A DNA stretch of 22,095 bases from Streptosporangiaceae bacterium (lineage in GTDB: Bacteria > Actinomycetota > Actinomycetes > Streptosporangiales > Streptosporangiaceae), in assembly GCA_030039095.1 (NCBI GenBank), contig JASHQP010000292.1, forward strand, positions 1-22,095. The letters run 5' to 3'. Positions 7,444 through 14,996 of the stretch are shown in pieces. Both the position numbers and the translations under genes were made by a program. Numbering within the stretch: the stretch's first letter is position 1; each line of letters starts with the position of its first letter. The notes below the pieces were generated by a model that did no database searches, was not told the DNA's origin, and saw only the letters and a list, made by a program, of their open reading frames with translations.

Positions 7444-8382
7444 CTAGTCGAAACTCACTCGCGGGTCGAGAAGCGACCGGAAGACATCGGTGGCCAGATT
7501 GATGACGATGACGCAGATTGCCAGGATGAACGTAATACCCTGCACGACAGGGAAATCCCGGCGGTAGATCGAGTCCACCATCAGCGCGCCCACTCCGGGC
7601 AGGCCGAAGACGGTCTCGATCACGACAGTACCGCTGATGAGCCAGGCGATCTGGAGCCCTAGAATCGAGACGCTCGAGATGACTGCGTTGCGTATTGCGT
7701 GCCGGGCAAGCACGCGCCGCTCCGGGATGCCTTTCGATCGGGCGGTTGTCACATAGTCGGCCTCGAGCGCGTCGATCAGGCTCGAGCGCAGGCTGCGCAC
7801 GAGAACGGGCGCGATACCAAGCGCCAGGCACAGGCCGGGCAGGAAAAGGGAGTACAGGTGGCCTGTGAATCCTGAGCCGTAGCCGCCGACCGGGAAGGCA
7901 TGCGCCTTGAGCCCGAGCAGCAGGATCAGCATGATGCCCAGCCACGCCGATGGCATGCCAAGGCCTACGAGCGGAACCGCACGGACGGCCTGGTCCGTCA
8001 GCCCATCCCTGTGCGTGGCAGCCAGCACAGCTAGCGGAATCGCGATGATCACCGCCAGCACCGCCGCATAGAGGACCAGCATTATGGTGACGACGGAATC
8101 GCCGACGATGATTCCGGTAGCCGAAGAATTGTAATAGAGGGAGTTTCCGAAATTACCTCGCACAACGCGGCTGAGGAACAGCCAGTACTGTTCGTAGAGC
8201 GGCTTGTCGAGCCCTAGCTGGTGCTGGAGTATCGCAACATTATGCGGCGAAGCACGCAAGCCGAGCAGCGTGATCGCCGGGTTACCGGGGATCAGGTGCA
8301 GCAGCAGGAAGGTGACCAGCGTAATGCCGATGGCGGTCGGGATGGCACTGAGGAGACGGCGCGTGATGTAGACGGTCCGCAA
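7444..8382 (-). CDS. dppB: Peptide ABC transporter permease (DppB/OppB type)
   Basis: A 312-residue permease with the DppB order: a first helix ITRRLLSAIPTAIGITLVTF, then LLHLIPGNPA, the conserved QLGLDKPLYEQYWLFL, periplasmic and membrane segments, the EAA loop DYVTTARSKGIPERRVLARH (residues about 216-235), and the C-terminal VIETVFGLPGVGALMVDSI. It forms the translocation path with DppC. The start is TTG at 8382, supported by an ideal GAGGAGG ribosome binding site 5 bases upstream; no ATG or GTG gives the correct N-terminus. The start follows the binding-protein gene by 58 bp, the largest gap in the operon, which contains a hairpin. Confidence 0.93.
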   Translation of the reverse strand: MRTVYITRRLLSAIPTAIGITLVTFLLLHLIPGNPAITLLGLRASPHNVAILQHQLGLDKPLYEQYWLFLSRVVRGNFGNSLYYNSSATGIIVGDSVVTIMLVLYAAVLAVIIAIPLAVLAATHRDGLTDQAVRAVPLVGLGMPSAWLGIMLILLLGLKAHAFPVGGYGSGFTGHLYSLFLPGLCLALGIAPVLVRSLRSSLIDALEADYVTTARSKGIPERRVLARHAIRNAVISSVSILGLQIAWLISGTVVIETVFGLPGVGALMVDSIYRRDFPVVQGITFILAICVIVINLATDVFRSLLDPRVSFD

Positions 8383-8431
8383 TATTGCCTCCTCACCTGC
8401 TGCGGCGCCGGGACGAGCCTAGACTGCCGGG

Positions 8432-8450
8432 TTCGTCATGTTATGACGAA
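8432..8450 (-). terminator. Intra-operon hairpin behind the binding-protein gene
   Basis: TTCGTCAT, a 3-base loop and ATGACGAA form a perfect 8-bp stem that covers the stop codon of the substrate-binding protein gene. There is no T-run and the permease gene follows. Hairpins in this position commonly stabilise the upstream mRNA or partly attenuate transcription, giving more receptor than permease. Confidence 0.5.
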
Positions 8451-10054
8451 AGCCACATATCCTCGAGGTGGTAGCTGCCCGTCGGGGGGACGGTAAATCC
8501 CCCGACCGATGTACTCTGCGCGTAGGCGTACGGCTGGTAATAGAGTTCGACGAACGGGGCATCGTTGGCAACTATGTCCTGCATGTTGGCATAGATAAGC
8601 GCGCGCTTCTGTGACTCAATCGTGTGCTCCGAATCGTACGTCAGCTTCAGCAGATCTGGGTTGTTGTACCACGTGTAAAGCGAGTTGGTACCTCCATAGA
8701 CGGGATCGATTGCCCAGGGCACGTTCTCGTCGGGGTCACCTATGTCGAGCGTGTAATAACTTGGGTAGAGGTCGTACTGGCCCTTCTGCTGCATTTCCGT
8801 GATCGTGCTGATGTCGTAGGACTGGATCGACAGATTGATACCGATCGCCTTCAGGTTAGCCTGCACGATCTGCGCAATAGCGCTGTTGTTTGTGTCCCCG
8901 GCGTCGACGGCGTAGGTCGCCGAGAACCCGTGCGGATAAGCCGATTTGGCCATCTCCGCCTTGGCCGAGGCCAGGCTGTACCACAACCTCGGTGTCTTAG
9001 GGTTGTAGAAGGCCCAGCCGGGAGAGAAGAAAGAAGCGGCCGGCTGCCCGTGGCCGAAGAGGACGGCACGGATTATAGAGTCGCGGTCGATCGCGTAGGA
9101 GATCGCGCGGCGGACGTGGACGTCGGCGAACTCTGGCCTCTTCTCGTTCATCGCGATGTAGCTGACCCAGGTCGACGTGAAGAGGTCCACCTTGATCCCC
9201 GATGTCTGCTCCAGGCTGGAAATCGACGAGAACGGCGGGAACTCGATGATGTTCGCCTGCCCTCCCCTTAGTTGCAGCAGCCTCGTGTTATCGTCGGGCA
9301 CGACAGTAAATTCCACGCTGTCCAGCAACGGTTTTCCGTGCCGCCAGTAGTGGGGATTCCGCACGAGCTTCATGGACTGGCCCTTTGCCCAGCTTTGCAG
9401 CTTGAACGGCCCGGTCCCGACTGGATGCTGAAAAAATTCAGCCTCACTCATCCCGTTGAGATTGTCCGGCAGGATGGCATTCGAGTACATCGAAACATCC
9501 CCCACCAGCGGACCCCATGGATGACTGGTGTGAATCCGTACTGTTGATTGGTCCGGCACGTCGATGCCGTCGACCGACGCCAGTACGTATCCGTTCACTC
9601 CCTTGGCTGACCGTTCCAGGCTGAACCGGACGTCGTTACCCGTGACTGGTTTGCCGTCGGAGAATTTGACACCGGGCCTGAGGTGGAAAGTCCAGGTGAG
9701 GGAGTCAGAGGAGAGCTCGTATCCAGTGGCGAGCCAGGGCATCGATCCATGCCCGTTCGGAGTCACGGTGTACAGGCAGTCATAAAGATTAAGGATCGTC
9801 CAGATTGCCTCGTTGTCTTCGGCTGGACTCGGGTCCAGGGTCTCCGGATCCGCGGTTCTGGCGAAGACCAGGTTCCCCCCAGTCCGCGCCTTGCCGCCGG
9901 GGCTGCCTGCCGAGGCGCTTGGCGCAGAGCATGCGCCGAGCAATCCGGCGCCGCCGACTGCCACGCCGGCCAGCACAGACCCCTGCAGGAAGCGGCGGCG
10001 CGGCAGCGAGTGGGCGATCAGGGGTCTGCTCTCGGGCGGCTGGCTGGCTTTCAT
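8441..10054 (-). CDS. Peptide-binding lipoprotein of the ABC importer (SBP family 5, DppA/OppA-like receptor)
   Basis: A 537-residue extracytoplasmic receptor. The N-terminus carries a twin-arginine signal, PRRRFLQG at 18-25, a hydrophobic stretch, and a lipobox LGAC with the lipidated Cys at 42, so it is probably exported folded by Tat and anchored to the outer face of the membrane. The mature part is a family 5 solute-binding protein: the PETLDPSPAEDNEA opening, LRPGVKFSDGKPVTGNDV, PVGTGPFKL and VRRAISYAIDRDSIIRAVLFGHG. This family binds di- and oligopeptides, murein peptides, nickel or opines; peptides are favoured because D-aminopeptidase and racemase genes share the operon. The ATG at 10054 has a purine-rich AGGAAGTAGG upstream and follows the racemase gene by 5 bp. 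Confidence 0.92.
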   Translation of the reverse strand: MKASQPPESRPLIAHSLPRRRFLQGSVLAGVAVGGAGLLGACSAPSASAGSPGGKARTGGNLVFARTADPETLDPSPAEDNEAIWTILNLYDCLYTVTPNGHGSMPWLATGYELSSDSLTWTFHLRPGVKFSDGKPVTGNDVRFSLERSAKGVNGYVLASVDGIDVPDQSTVRIHTSHPWGPLVGDVSMYSNAILPDNLNGMSEAEFFQHPVGTGPFKLQSWAKGQSMKLVRNPHYWRHGKPLLDSVEFTVVPDDNTRLLQLRGGQANIIEFPPFSSISSLEQTSGIKVDLFTSTWVSYIAMNEKRPEFADVHVRRAISYAIDRDSIIRAVLFGHGQPAASFFSPGWAFYNPKTPRLWYSLASAKAEMAKSAYPHGFSATYAVDAGDTNNSAIAQIVQANLKAIGINLSIQSYDISTITEMQQKGQYDLYPSYYTLDIGDPDENVPWAIDPVYGGTNSLYTWYNNPDLLKLTYDSEHTIESQKRALIYANMQDIVANDAPFVELYYQPYAYAQSTSVGGFTVPPTGSYHLEDMWLSS

Positions 10055-10059
10055 CTGAC

Positions 10060-11238
10060 CTACTTCCTACTGACAGGTTCGGAGGATGAGGTGCGGGCCG
10101 GGCCGGCGCTCGTCGCGAACGCTGCCGGGCGCCCGGCGTAGATCTCGCGCCTGGAGACGGTGTGCCGATCGAGCGCACCAGGAAGGACCGTCACGCCGGT
10201 GCCCGGCCCGTCAGGGACCCGCAGGTGGCCGTTCTCGAGTTCGAATGGGGGTGTGATGTCCTCGGCGTAGTAGCGGCGGGACGCGGACACGTCGCCGGGC
10301 AGTGTGAAGCCGGGCAGCGCGGCGAGGGCCAGGTTGCCTGCGCGGCCGACGCCGGTCTCCAGCATGCCGCCGCACCAGACGGGCACGCCCTGGGCCGCGC
10401 AGACGTCGTGGACCCGGCGGGCCTCCAGGTAGCCGCCTACTCGGGCGGGCTTGATGTTGACGATCCGGCAGGCGCCCATGGCGATCGCCGTGGCCGCGTC
10501 GCGAGCGGACCTGATCGACTCGTCCAGGCAGATGGGTGTCCTCAGCCGCCTGGCCAGCTCGGCGTGGCCACGCAGATCGTCATCGGCCAGCGGCTGCTCG
10601 ATCAGGACCAGCCCGAAGTCGTCCAGCCGGCGCAGGTGCTCTGCGTCGGCCAGGGAGTAGGCGGTGTTCGCATCGACCTGCAGCGCGAGTTCGTCCCCGA
10701 ACTCCCGCCGCACGGCGGCGACCGGCTCGACGTCCCAGCCAGGCTCGATCTTCAGCTTGATCCGGCCGTACCCGTCGGCCAGGTACGCCGACACCGCATC
10801 CAGCAGTTCGGGGAGTGTATCGGTGATGCCGACCGACACCCCAGCCGGGACGCGGTCCCTGACCGTGCCAAGGTAGGTCGCGAACGACATCCCATACCCG
10901 CGCAGTTCGGCATCCAGGATGGCCGTCTCCAGTACTGCCTTGGCCAGCTGATGACCCTTGACGGCCGCCACCGCCGGGCCAACCCGGGCGGCTGTCACCT
11001 GGTCGGTCCCGGTCACCGCGGGCATGAGGTGGTCCTGCAGCGCGAGTTCCGCACTGGCCGTGAACTCGGTGCTGTACAGCGGTGCTGGATCGCCGGAATA
11101 CTCGGCCCACCCCTCGGCGGTGTCGGTCACCACGCGCAGCAAGAAGGTGTCCCGGGCGGTGTCCACGCCGTAGGACGTTCTGAACGGGCGGACGAGCGGC
11201 AGGCGTACCCGGATCAGCTCGGCCAGCTCGATCTTCAC
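10060..11238 (-). CDS. N-succinylamino-acid racemase / o-succinylbenzoate synthase family (enolase superfamily)
   Basis: A 392-residue protein. The catalytic set is complete and falls at the numbering of Amycolatopsis NSAR: K161 and K163 in RIKLKIEPGWD, metal ligands D189 (QVDAN), E214 (LIEQPL) and D239 (CLDES), and K263 in NIKPARVGG. GMLETGVGRAGNLALA and FTLPGDVSAS follow, as in that subgroup. Such enzymes racemise N-succinylamino acids, and some also make o-succinylbenzoate for menaquinone. No men genes are nearby, whereas a COG3375 acyltransferase gene overlaps the start by 4 bp (ATGA), so racemisation of N-succinylated amino acids is favoured. About 25 residues after the barrel (SAGPARTSSSEPVSRK end) are extra. 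A dipeptide epimerase is the alternative; the IEPGWDVEPV segment argues against it. Confidence 0.9.
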   Translation of the reverse strand: MKIELAELIRVRLPLVRPFRTSYGVDTARDTFLLRVVTDTAEGWAEYSGDPAPLYSTEFTASAELALQDHLMPAVTGTDQVTAARVGPAVAAVKGHQLAKAVLETAILDAELRGYGMSFATYLGTVRDRVPAGVSVGITDTLPELLDAVSAYLADGYGRIKLKIEPGWDVEPVAAVRREFGDELALQVDANTAYSLADAEHLRRLDDFGLVLIEQPLADDDLRGHAELARRLRTPICLDESIRSARDAATAIAMGACRIVNIKPARVGGYLEARRVHDVCAAQGVPVWCGGMLETGVGRAGNLALAALPGFTLPGDVSASRRYYAEDITPPFELENGHLRVPDGPGTGVTVLPGALDRHTVSRREIYAGRPAAFATSAGPARTSSSEPVSRK

Positions 11239-12137
11239 GAGGGTTTCTCACCATCAGCGCGTGGCGTCAGCCGGTACCAGCCATCGCGGCTGAAGCCGGT
11301 GGCAGCCAGGCCGTCGGCGAGAGCGGGGAGCAGGGCCTCACGGACGGCCGAACGCCAACGATCCGCCAGCGGCTGATCGCCTCGCCGTACTGCCAGGATG
11401 TCTGGTGGCACGCGGCACCACCGGCCATCCTGGTCACGCACGGTCAGCGGACCTCCGTCGGGTGCGGGCGCGGGATCTGCCTGCACCATGGCCAGGTCGG
11501 GGCCGGCGACGTCGCCGTGGCGGCCCTGTGCGGCTGATAGGGCCCGCGGACTGGTCAGAGACCAGGTCGCGATCAGCCTGTCGGTATCGCCCTGGCCGTC
11601 GATGCCATCGTTCAGCGGGCCGTAGAAGTTGACCGCGTAATCCAGCGCGACCGCGCCGAGCTTGACCAGGTTGAACCGAGCATTACGCCTGATCAGGGGA
11701 TCGAAGGTCCACATCATCGACGTCGTCCCGCGCTCGAGCGCACAGGCTCGCTGAGCCTGCTTGAGCGCGAAGCCCACGCCGCGATCGGATCTGCGGGCTG
11801 CCGCGATTACTGAGTAGACCCCGCGGGAGGCGGGAGGGCAGAAGATCATCACGGCGGCACCCGCCAGATCATCGCCACTACGTGCCACGTGAACCGTGCC
11901 GCCTGCGTGCACGATCGTACGCAACACGTCCGATGGCAATGGCGGCTGGCTTTGCGGAGTCAGCCACACCTCGGCAAAGAACCGTGCCACCGCCTGCAGT
12001 TGCGGTATGTCGTCAGCAAGCTCGATACGCACTCCCGCGGTCGCCGCTGCGCTGGCGACGTCGCCGGCCGCCTGCCTGACAACCTCGGGCGACACGGGAC
12101 CCGAAGCCACCTGTGGCAAAACCGCGGAGCTGCTCAT
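11235..12137 (-). CDS. COG3375-type GNAT acyltransferase, putative D-amino-acid N-succinyltransferase
   Basis: The 300-residue protein has a GNAT-like N-terminal half: FFAEVWLTPQSQPPLPSDVL, the strand VHVARSGDDLAGAAVMIF, and a CoA-loop region RRSDRGVGFALKQAQRACAL in place of the usual RxxGxG/A. It then shows the COG3375 signature MMWTFDPLIRRNARFNLVKL followed by NFYGPLNDG and DRLIATWSL. Proteins of this group are repeatedly encoded beside NSAR. In Geobacillus kaustophilus the partner is a succinyl-CoA:D-amino acid N-succinyltransferase, feeding the racemase. It is the first gene of the operon, so the pathway enzymes are made ahead of the transporter. The start is uncertain: ATG 12137 fits the family length; ATG 12173 lies 9 bases below a possible -10; AGGAGG sits 16 bases before 12137, too far for a standard site. 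Confidence 0.82.
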   Translation of the reverse strand: MSSSAVLPQVASGPVSPEVVRQAAGDVASAAATAGVRIELADDIPQLQAVARFFAEVWLTPQSQPPLPSDVLRTIVHAGGTVHVARSGDDLAGAAVMIFCPPASRGVYSVIAAARRSDRGVGFALKQAQRACALERGTTSMMWTFDPLIRRNARFNLVKLGAVALDYAVNFYGPLNDGIDGQGDTDRLIATWSLTSPRALSAAQGRHGDVAGPDLAMVQADPAPAPDGGPLTVRDQDGRWCRVPPDILAVRRGDQPLADRWRSAVREALLPALADGLAATGFSRDGWYRLTPRADGEKPS

Positions 12138-12162
12138 GAACCCAGTCTGGAGGCCTCCTGTA

Positions 12163-12248
12163 CCGGGCCTCATCAGAAGATCAACTAAAATCGGATATAT
12201 ATCGTTGTAAGATCCGCTAACGCCCATCTACGTTCACATGAGGCCCGG
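12163..12248. promoter_or_regulatory. Divergent promoter/operator region between the peptide operon and the PucR gene
   Basis: CCGGGCCTCAT (12163-12173) and ATGAGGCCCGG (12238-12248) are a perfect 11-bp inverted repeat bracketing an A+T-rich centre with the palindrome GATATATATC (12194-12203). A plus-strand promoter TTGTAA (12205-12210), 18-base spacer, TACGTT (12229-12234) would serve the regulator. Its -35 read backwards, TTACAA, with TTAGTT at 12188-12183 (16-base spacer), would serve the operon. Neither promoter is strong, as expected for activated genes. The element assignments are inference. Confidence 0.5.
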
Positions 12249-13847
12249 ATGCCCGTACCCGTCCTCAGGCAGATCCTCGATGCCCTGGGCCCGTCGCCCC
12301 TGCGCGAGCTCAGCCCGTCGGCCGGCCTCGACATCCCCGTGGCCGACGTGATCATTTATGAGCCACGCGCCCTCGTGCCTCCCGCCCACCACGCCATGCT
12401 GCTGGCCGTCGGTGTCAGCCCGGCTGCCGCCGAAGCAACGGGACTGCCCCAGCAAGCCCGGGATGCGGGTTACTCATGCCTGGTGGTCAAGAGCTATGGC
12501 GAGCCGCTGGACAGACTGGCATCGACCGCCGAGAAAGCGGGAATCGCGCTTCTGGCTGCCAACGATGCCATGTCCTGGCGCCATCTCGACACGCTCATCT
12601 CCTCGGTACTGACCGCCACTTCCCGCTCAGCAAGGGATGGCCGGACGACGCCCGTTGGCGACCTTTTCGCGCTCGCCAACGCCATCGCGGCCGTGGTGGG
12701 CGGGGCGACGACCGTCGAGGACCCCGCACAGCGGATCCTGGCCTATTCCACCCTGCCCGGCCACATCATCGACGAGGAGCGGCGCCAGGGCATACTCGGC
12801 CTCCAGGTTCCGTACGCGCCAGCCAACGACCCCCAGTATCGGGAGCTGTCAAGAACAGCGAGCGTCTGCAGGTTCCCTGCCACGGGCCCCGACGCATTGC
12901 CCAGGATGGCTGCGGGGGTTCACGCGGGCGGTGAGATGCTCGGCTCCATCTGGGTGGTTGACCCCACCGGGGAACTCGGGGTGGACGCCGAGCAGGCGCT
13001 GTCGGAGGCGGCGGACATTGCCGCGCTGCACTTGCTGGCGGCCCGTACGGCCGCCGACGTAGCCCGGCAGCAGCAAGCCGACCTGCTACGCCGCATCCTC
13101 GCCGACCCGGCCAGCGCCACGGTCGTAGCACCGCAGCTGGGTCTGAGCCAGGACGTCGCCGTTGCCGTCGCGGCCTTCATCGTCGCCAGTGGCGACCCCG
13201 AGGGCATGATGATGGCCCAGGCCACAACCAGACTGGCCGACCTGGTCAACCAGTACTGCGGAGCATCTCTCGGCGGATACGGCTGTGCGCTGGTCGAGGG
13301 AACGGTGTACGCACTGCTGCCCGCCAGCCTGCCCCGGCAGTCACACCGTAAGCTCGTCACCGATATCGTCCAGCGGGCCCAGGCAACCCTCCACGTGCCG
13401 GTCCGAGCTGGACTCGGCTCGATCGCCGAGGGGCTGCGTTCCGTAGCAAGCTCGCGGCAGGACGCCGACCTAGTGCTGCGTGTGCTTGCCGAGCGGCCGA
13501 CTGATCCAGGCCAGCCGATCATGGCCACGATCGACGAAGTACGCGCAACCGCTGCGCTCGTCGCCCTCGGCCAGCAGCTGACAGGCGACCCGAGGCTGAC
13601 CCAGGGAACCGGCTCTGCCATGGCGGCCTATGACCATGAGCACGGCACTGACTACGCTCGAACTCTGCTGGCCTACCTGAGCGCCAACGGCGAGATCTCC
13701 GCAGCTGCCCGCGATCTCAATGTGCATCACAATACCTGCAGATACCGGATAGCCCGCGCCGAGCAGATCTTCAACTTCCGCCTCGCGAATCCCGACGAGC
13801 GGTTGCTGCTCTGGCTCCAGCTCCGGCTCCGGCGCGCGCGCACGTGA
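12249..13847 (+). CDS. PucR/CdaR-family transcriptional regulator
   Basis: The 532-residue protein has the PucR layout: an N-terminal PucR-type sensory domain (residues about 1-120, including YEPRALVPPAHHAMLLAVG), a GAF-like middle (about 130-270, TTVEDPAQRILAYST), a GGDEF-like segment (about 300-420, with RAGLGSIAEGLRSVASS) and the C-terminal helix-turn-helix (about 473-515, YLSANGEISAAARDLNVHHN then TCRYRIARAEQIF). The family usually activates catabolic operons in response to a metabolite, for example purines, polyamines, amino acids or their acyl forms. It is divergent from the GNAT-racemase-peptide operon across a 111-bp region and is the best candidate for its regulator. ATG 12249 follows GAGG; a promoter (TTGTAA/TACGTT) ends about 14 bases upstream. 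The effector is unknown; an imported D-amino acid or its N-succinyl form is a guess. Confidence 0.9.
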   Translation: MPVPVLRQILDALGPSPLRELSPSAGLDIPVADVIIYEPRALVPPAHHAMLLAVGVSPAAAEATGLPQQARDAGYSCLVVKSYGEPLDRLASTAEKAGIALLAANDAMSWRHLDTLISSVLTATSRSARDGRTTPVGDLFALANAIAAVVGGATTVEDPAQRILAYSTLPGHIIDEERRQGILGLQVPYAPANDPQYRELSRTASVCRFPATGPDALPRMAAGVHAGGEMLGSIWVVDPTGELGVDAEQALSEAADIAALHLLAARTAADVARQQQADLLRRILADPASATVVAPQLGLSQDVAVAVAAFIVASGDPEGMMMAQATTRLADLVNQYCGASLGGYGCALVEGTVYALLPASLPRQSHRKLVTDIVQRAQATLHVPVRAGLGSIAEGLRSVASSRQDADLVLRVLAERPTDPGQPIMATIDEVRATAALVALGQQLTGDPRLTQGTGSAMAAYDHEHGTDYARTLLAYLSANGEISAAARDLNVHHNTCRYRIARAEQIFNFRLANPDERLLLWLQLRLRRART

Positions 13848-13973
13848 GCAAGCGCGTCGTCGTCGAACATCCAGTCGTAGACGGCTGCAGTGCCGCCCGG
13901 CGGCCGGTCGCGCAACGGATGGCCCTCACCGGCTCATTTCTTCTAGAGGATCGCCAGCCTGGTAGTTCTGCGA

Positions 13974-14939
13974 TCACGGCGGCCGTTCGGTGGTCAGCTC
14001 GGTGGTCAGCTCGGTGAGCAGGTCCGCGGAGAAGTTGCTGCCGGTCACGATCGCCGCGGGCTTCGTGCCCGGCTGCCGGTAATGCAGCGCTGCGGCGATT
14101 CCGAGCGCACCGGAAGGCTCGAGTATCAGCCCGATGGTGTCGCGAGCCATCCGAAGCGCCTCCCGGAGCTGCGCGTCGTCGATGAGGATCATGTCGTCGA
14201 CGAGCTCGCTCATCCACTCCAGCGCCGCCGGAATCGGCACCCGGACGGCCACGCCGTCGGCGATGGTCGTCACCTCGGCGGATGTGATCAGGCTGCCGCG
14301 CCGCCAGCTTTCTGCCATCGCGGGTGCGCCGGCCGCGCAGACGCCGACGATGCGGGTCCCGGGCGAGCGCGCCTTCATCCAGCAGCCGATCCCGCTGATC
14401 AGCGCGCCGTTCCCGACAGGCACGAAGATCACGTCGGGCTGCAGCGGCGCGAGCTCGGCCGCGATCGTGCCCGCGCCTTCCGAAATCCGCGGCTCGTGCC
14501 CGTCCTCGACGAACAGGCGGCCCTCCCCGCCGGCGGCATACGCCCGGGCCGCGTCCTTGGCCGCATCGAAGTCGGCGCCGCCGAGGCGTACCTGGGCGCC
14601 GAGGTCGCGAATGCGGGCGACCTTCACCGGGTTCGCGCTCTCGGCGCAGAACACCGTGGCCCGGATCCCGCGTGCGCGGGCGGCATACGCGATGGCCTGG
14701 CCAAAATTGCCCGCGGAGGCGCATACCACCTGCGCGCCCGGGCCGACACCCCGCATGAAGAAGTCGGCGCCGCGTCCCTTGAAGGAGCGCACCGGGTTGA
14801 AGGTCTCCAGCTTGAGGATGAGCTCTCCGCCGATCCTGCGGGTCATCGAGGCATCGACGACCTGCGGGGTGTTCAGGAATGCCGGATCGACGCAGCGGGC
14901 AGCCTCGTCGATGTTCTCCACTCGCAGCTCCCGGGTCAT
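13974..14939 (-). CDS. PLP-dependent lyase, threonine/serine dehydratase type (fold type II)
   Basis: The 321-residue protein has the tryptophan synthase-beta fold markers in order: the PLP-binding Lys K54 in RSFKGRGADF, the substrate loop S75-A76-G77-N78 in SAGNFGQ, the phosphate loop PVGNGALISG (174-183, where GGGGL is usual), EPSGALG (274-280) and TGSNFS (299-304, in the place that binds the pyridine N). It would deaminate a hydroxy or diamino acid such as Thr, Ser or diaminopropionate. It has no ACT regulatory domain, so it should be catabolic rather than isoleucine-biosynthetic. ATG 14939 has GAGGAG 9 bases upstream; a leaderless start at ATG 14969 is also possible because a TACAAT box ends 6 bases before it. 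It is divergent from a deformylase-like gene across a palindrome. The substrate, including its L or D form, is not decided. Confidence 0.85.
   Translation of the reverse strand: MTRELRVENIDEAARCVDPAFLNTPQVVDASMTRRIGGELILKLETFNPVRSFKGRGADFFMRGVGPGAQVVCASAGNFGQAIAYAARARGIRATVFCAESANPVKVARIRDLGAQVRLGGADFDAAKDAARAYAAGGEGRLFVEDGHEPRISEGAGTIAAELAPLQPDVIFVPVGNGALISGIGCWMKARSPGTRIVGVCAAGAPAMAESWRRGSLITSAEVTTIADGVAVRVPIPAALEWMSELVDDMILIDDAQLREALRMARDTIGLILEPSGALGIAAALHYRQPGTKPAAIVTGSNFSADLLTELTTELTTERPP
13988..14016. repeat. Short tandem repeat in the lyase C-terminus
   Basis: CGGTGGTCAGCT is repeated at 13988 and 14000, followed by a third partial copy (CGGTG). It encodes the LTTE-LTTE repetition just before the stop of the lyase gene and keeps the frame. 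It looks like slippage. Confidence 0.6.
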
Positions 14940-14959
14940 CAGCTCTGTCTCCTCATCGT

Positions 14960-14987
14960 TTGACATCATGTGTTCATTGTATACGAT
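14960..14987 (+). promoter_or_regulatory. Promoter of the deformylase-like gene
   Basis: A consensus -35 TTGACA (14960-14965), a 16-base spacer and TACGAT (14982-14987) end 6 bases before the ATG at 14994, which predicts a leaderless mRNA. The -10 and most of the spacer lie inside the 30-bp palindrome. Confidence 0.65.
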
Positions 14988-14996
14988 GAACACATG
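14967..14996. promoter_or_regulatory. 30-bp near-perfect palindrome, candidate GntR operator
   Basis: The two 15-base halves CATGTGTTCATTGTA and TACGATGAACACATG are mirror images except for one position pair. The centre ATTGTATACGAT has the short spaced T-GTATAC-A symmetry seen in operators of FCD-type GntR repressors. Both outer ends are start-codon ATGs, one for the deformylase-like gene (14994) and one possible start of the lyase (14969, minus). It overlaps the -10 boxes of both divergent promoters, so a bound dimer would shut both. The GntR gene two genes along is the probable ligand-binding partner. Confidence 0.75.

Noticed and set aside
6578..7945. A 455-codon open frame covering the DppC permease and part of dppB
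   Set aside because: The first part reads through dppB out of phase and is Arg/Ala/Pro-rich nonsense. The permease begins at ATG 7441, 2 bp after the dppB stop, giving the normal DppC length.
10162..11376. A 404-codon plus-strand frame opposite the racemase gene
   Set aside because: It lacks a ribosome site and any recognisable motif; the opposite frame carries all enolase-superfamily catalytic residues.
12138..12227. Start of the GNAT gene at 12227, the most upstream start in frame
   Set aside because: This start would place translation across the candidate promoters and the operator-like palindrome and adds residues without homology. ATG 12137 (or 12173) is more likely.
13892..13904. Hairpin GCCGC-CCG-GCGGC between the PucR and lyase genes
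   Set aside because: A 5-bp stem with no T-run is expected by chance in DNA this rich in G+C, so I did not call it a terminator.
14970..14993. Longer starts for the lyase (14993, minus) and the deformylase-like gene (14970, plus)
   Set aside because: Both would be translated from within the palindrome, giving the near-identical leaders MFIVYNEH and MFIVYDEH simply because the DNA is symmetric. These leaders are a by-product of the operator, not shared peptide homology.
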